DNA of 6,339 nucleotides, from positions 1 through 6,339 of the forward strand of contig JAEZBA010000605.1 of assembly GCA_023430245.1 (NCBI GenBank), in the 5' to 3' direction. The notes under the pieces were generated by a model. The model did not search any database and had not been told where the DNA came from. It saw nothing but the letters and a program-made list of their open reading frames with translations. This DNA is from Pseudomonadota bacterium (GTDB lineage Bacteria; Pseudomonadota; Alphaproteobacteria; Rhizobiales; Xanthobacteraceae). The stretch's first letter is position 1. The number at the start of each line of letters is the position of its first letter. Shown piece after piece: positions 5,509 through 6,339 of this stretch. The position numbers were made by a program, and so were the translations under genes.

Positions 5509-5537
5509 AGCATGACCAAAGCGCCCCACCTTGTCAA
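5509..5537 (-). promoter_or_regulatory. Candidate promoter for the CoA-transferase gene
   Basis: Minus strand: a perfect TTGACA (5537-5532), a 17-base spacer, then CATGCT (5514-5509), a poor -10 that keeps A2, T3 and T6 of the consensus. The start would be near 5502, with the operator at 5474-5488 just downstream. The strong -35 with a weak -10 would suit an activator-assisted promoter. An alternative -10 is GATATT inside the operator, but it has no good -35. Confidence 0.4.
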
Positions 5538-5582
5538 TGTAGCGTCGGTCGGGCTCCCTCCCCCGCAAGGAATTGCAGCATC

Positions 5583-6339
5583 ATGACCGAAAAAGTGAAA
5601 CCGCCAAGCTGGTTCTCGGAATCCCTGGCCCGAGGTCTCTTGGTCATCCGCGCTTTCGATGCAAGCGCACAGCGCTTGCGTCCGACCGACGTTGCCAAGC
5701 GCACCGGCCTCAACCGCGCGGCGGCACGGCGCTATATGCTGACCCTGCAAGAACTCGGATACCTCGGCTCCGATGACGACCGCTTCCACCTGCAGCCGAA
5801 GGTACTTGATCTTGGCTACGCTTATATATCCTCGATGCAGATCGACCGGCTGGTTCAGCCCTTCCTGAACGACCTCTCGGCGCGCACGCATGAGTCGTCA
5901 AGCTTCGCCGTGCTGGAAAGCGACGATGTCGTGTTCATCGCCCGCTCGTCTCCGGAAAAAACCCAAATCCTGCAAATATCGGTGAGTATCGGCGGTCGTG
6001 TGCCCGCCTACACGACGTCGCTCGGCCACGCGCTTCTCTCCGGGCTGCCGGACGAGGAGTTCGGCCGATATCTCAAGTCGCTGAAAAGTCATGCCGACAG
6101 GATGCCGATCGGCGTGCGCGAACTGAAGGCTTCGATCGAAAAGGCCCGCAAGCAGGGCTGGGTGCTGGTCTCGAACGTCCTGACCAACGGGATCGTCGCC
6201 ATTGCTGCGCCGATCCGCTACCCGGACGGCAAGCTGATGGGCGCCATCAACATTGCCAATTACGGCTCCGGCAACCCGAAGCTTGTGAAGGATCACGTGC
6301 CGCTGCTACTCGAGGCCGCGGCCAGTCTCGAGCGAATGC
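5583..6339 (+). CDS. IclR-family regulator, PcaR/PobR-like (3' end cut)
   Basis: 252 codons are visible and the frame is still open at the right edge; IclR proteins usually have 250-270 residues, so little is missing. Residues about 13-70 form the N-terminal winged helix-turn-helix: SLARGLLVIRAFD, RPTDVAKRTGLNRAAARRYM (33-52) with the likely recognition helix around 44-57, then FHLQPKVLDLGYAYISS (68-84). Residues about 90-252 form the effector-binding domain, with GRVPAYTTSLGHALLSGL (138-155), GWVLVSNVL (192-200), IVAIAAPIR (204-212) and GAINIANYG (220-228). The RAAARRY and LDLGYAYL-type motifs are like the PcaR/PcaU/PobR branch that controls aromatic-acid catabolism. AAGGA lies 11 bases before the ATG, a little far. 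It is divergent from the catabolic cluster and most likely controls it through the palindromes at 4123 and 5474. The effector is probably a substrate or intermediate of the pathway (inference). Confidence 0.92.
   Translation, partial: MTEKVKPPSWFSESLARGLLVIRAFDASAQRLRPTDVAKRTGLNRAAARRYMLTLQELGYLGSDDDRFHLQPKVLDLGYAYISSMQIDRLVQPFLNDLSARTHESSSFAVLESDDVVFIARSSPEKTQILQISVSIGGRVPAYTTSLGHALLSGLPDEEFGRYLKSLKSHADRMPIGVRELKASIEKARKQGWVLVSNVLTNGIVAIAAPIRYPDGKLMGAINIANYGSGNPKLVKDHVPLLLEAAASLERM

Noticed and set aside
5499..5891. 130-codon minus-strand open frame over the start of the regulator
   Set aside because: Antisense to the IclR coding region, whose plus-strand frame has full family motifs; the open frame at 5898-6296 is rejected for the same reason.

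Overview
The window holds a compact catabolic gene cluster, probably from a GC-rich proteobacterium. An alphaproteobacterium of the Bradyrhizobium/Rhodopseudomonas kind is my best guess. The basis is strong G/C at third codon positions, a Bug/TctC-type solute receptor, a family III CoA-transferase and a PcaR/PobR-like IclR regulator. The genus is inference; nothing in the window fixes it. I see no tRNA, rRNA, insertion sequence, phage gene or CRISPR array.

Layout, right to left. An IclR-family regulator (from 5583, + strand, cut by the right edge) is transcribed away from five minus-strand genes. In transcription order these are a CaiB/BaiF family III CoA-transferase (5368-4232), a crotonase resembling hydroxycinnamoyl-CoA hydratase/lyase (4040-3222), an acyl-CoA dehydrogenase (3222-2053), a short citrate-synthase-fold protein of citryl-CoA lyase type (2056-1280) and a periplasmic Bug/TctC receptor with a TTG start (1227-259). 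The middle three overlap as TGATG and ATGA. A small intrinsic terminator sits directly on the stop codon of the last gene. Positions 1-258 hold no gene I can name, but contain a long inverted repeat.

Regulation. The regulator/CoA-transferase gap and the CoA-transferase/crotonase gap each carry the same 15-bp palindromic site (minus strand GTGCGATAATCGCAC and GAGCGATATTCGCAC). Each lies 43-44 bp downstream of a good -35 hexamer. As I remember it, the PcaR operator of Pseudomonas putida is almost the same sequence. The IclR protein is therefore the obvious candidate to control both transcription units and itself.

How the genes may work together (inference). The Bug protein would capture an organic acid, the CoA-transferase would activate it, the dehydrogenase would introduce a 2,3-double bond, the crotonase would hydrate (and perhaps cleave) it, and the citrate-synthase-like protein would break a C-C bond to release acetyl-CoA and an oxoacid. 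I cannot match this gene set to a pathway I know. Two catalytic proteins have unusual active sites. The crotonase appears to lack both tyrosines that hold the phenolic hydroxyl in the characterised hydratase/lyase. The citrate-synthase homologue appears to keep only one of the three catalytic residues. These changes, with the shared operator, are the most interesting content.
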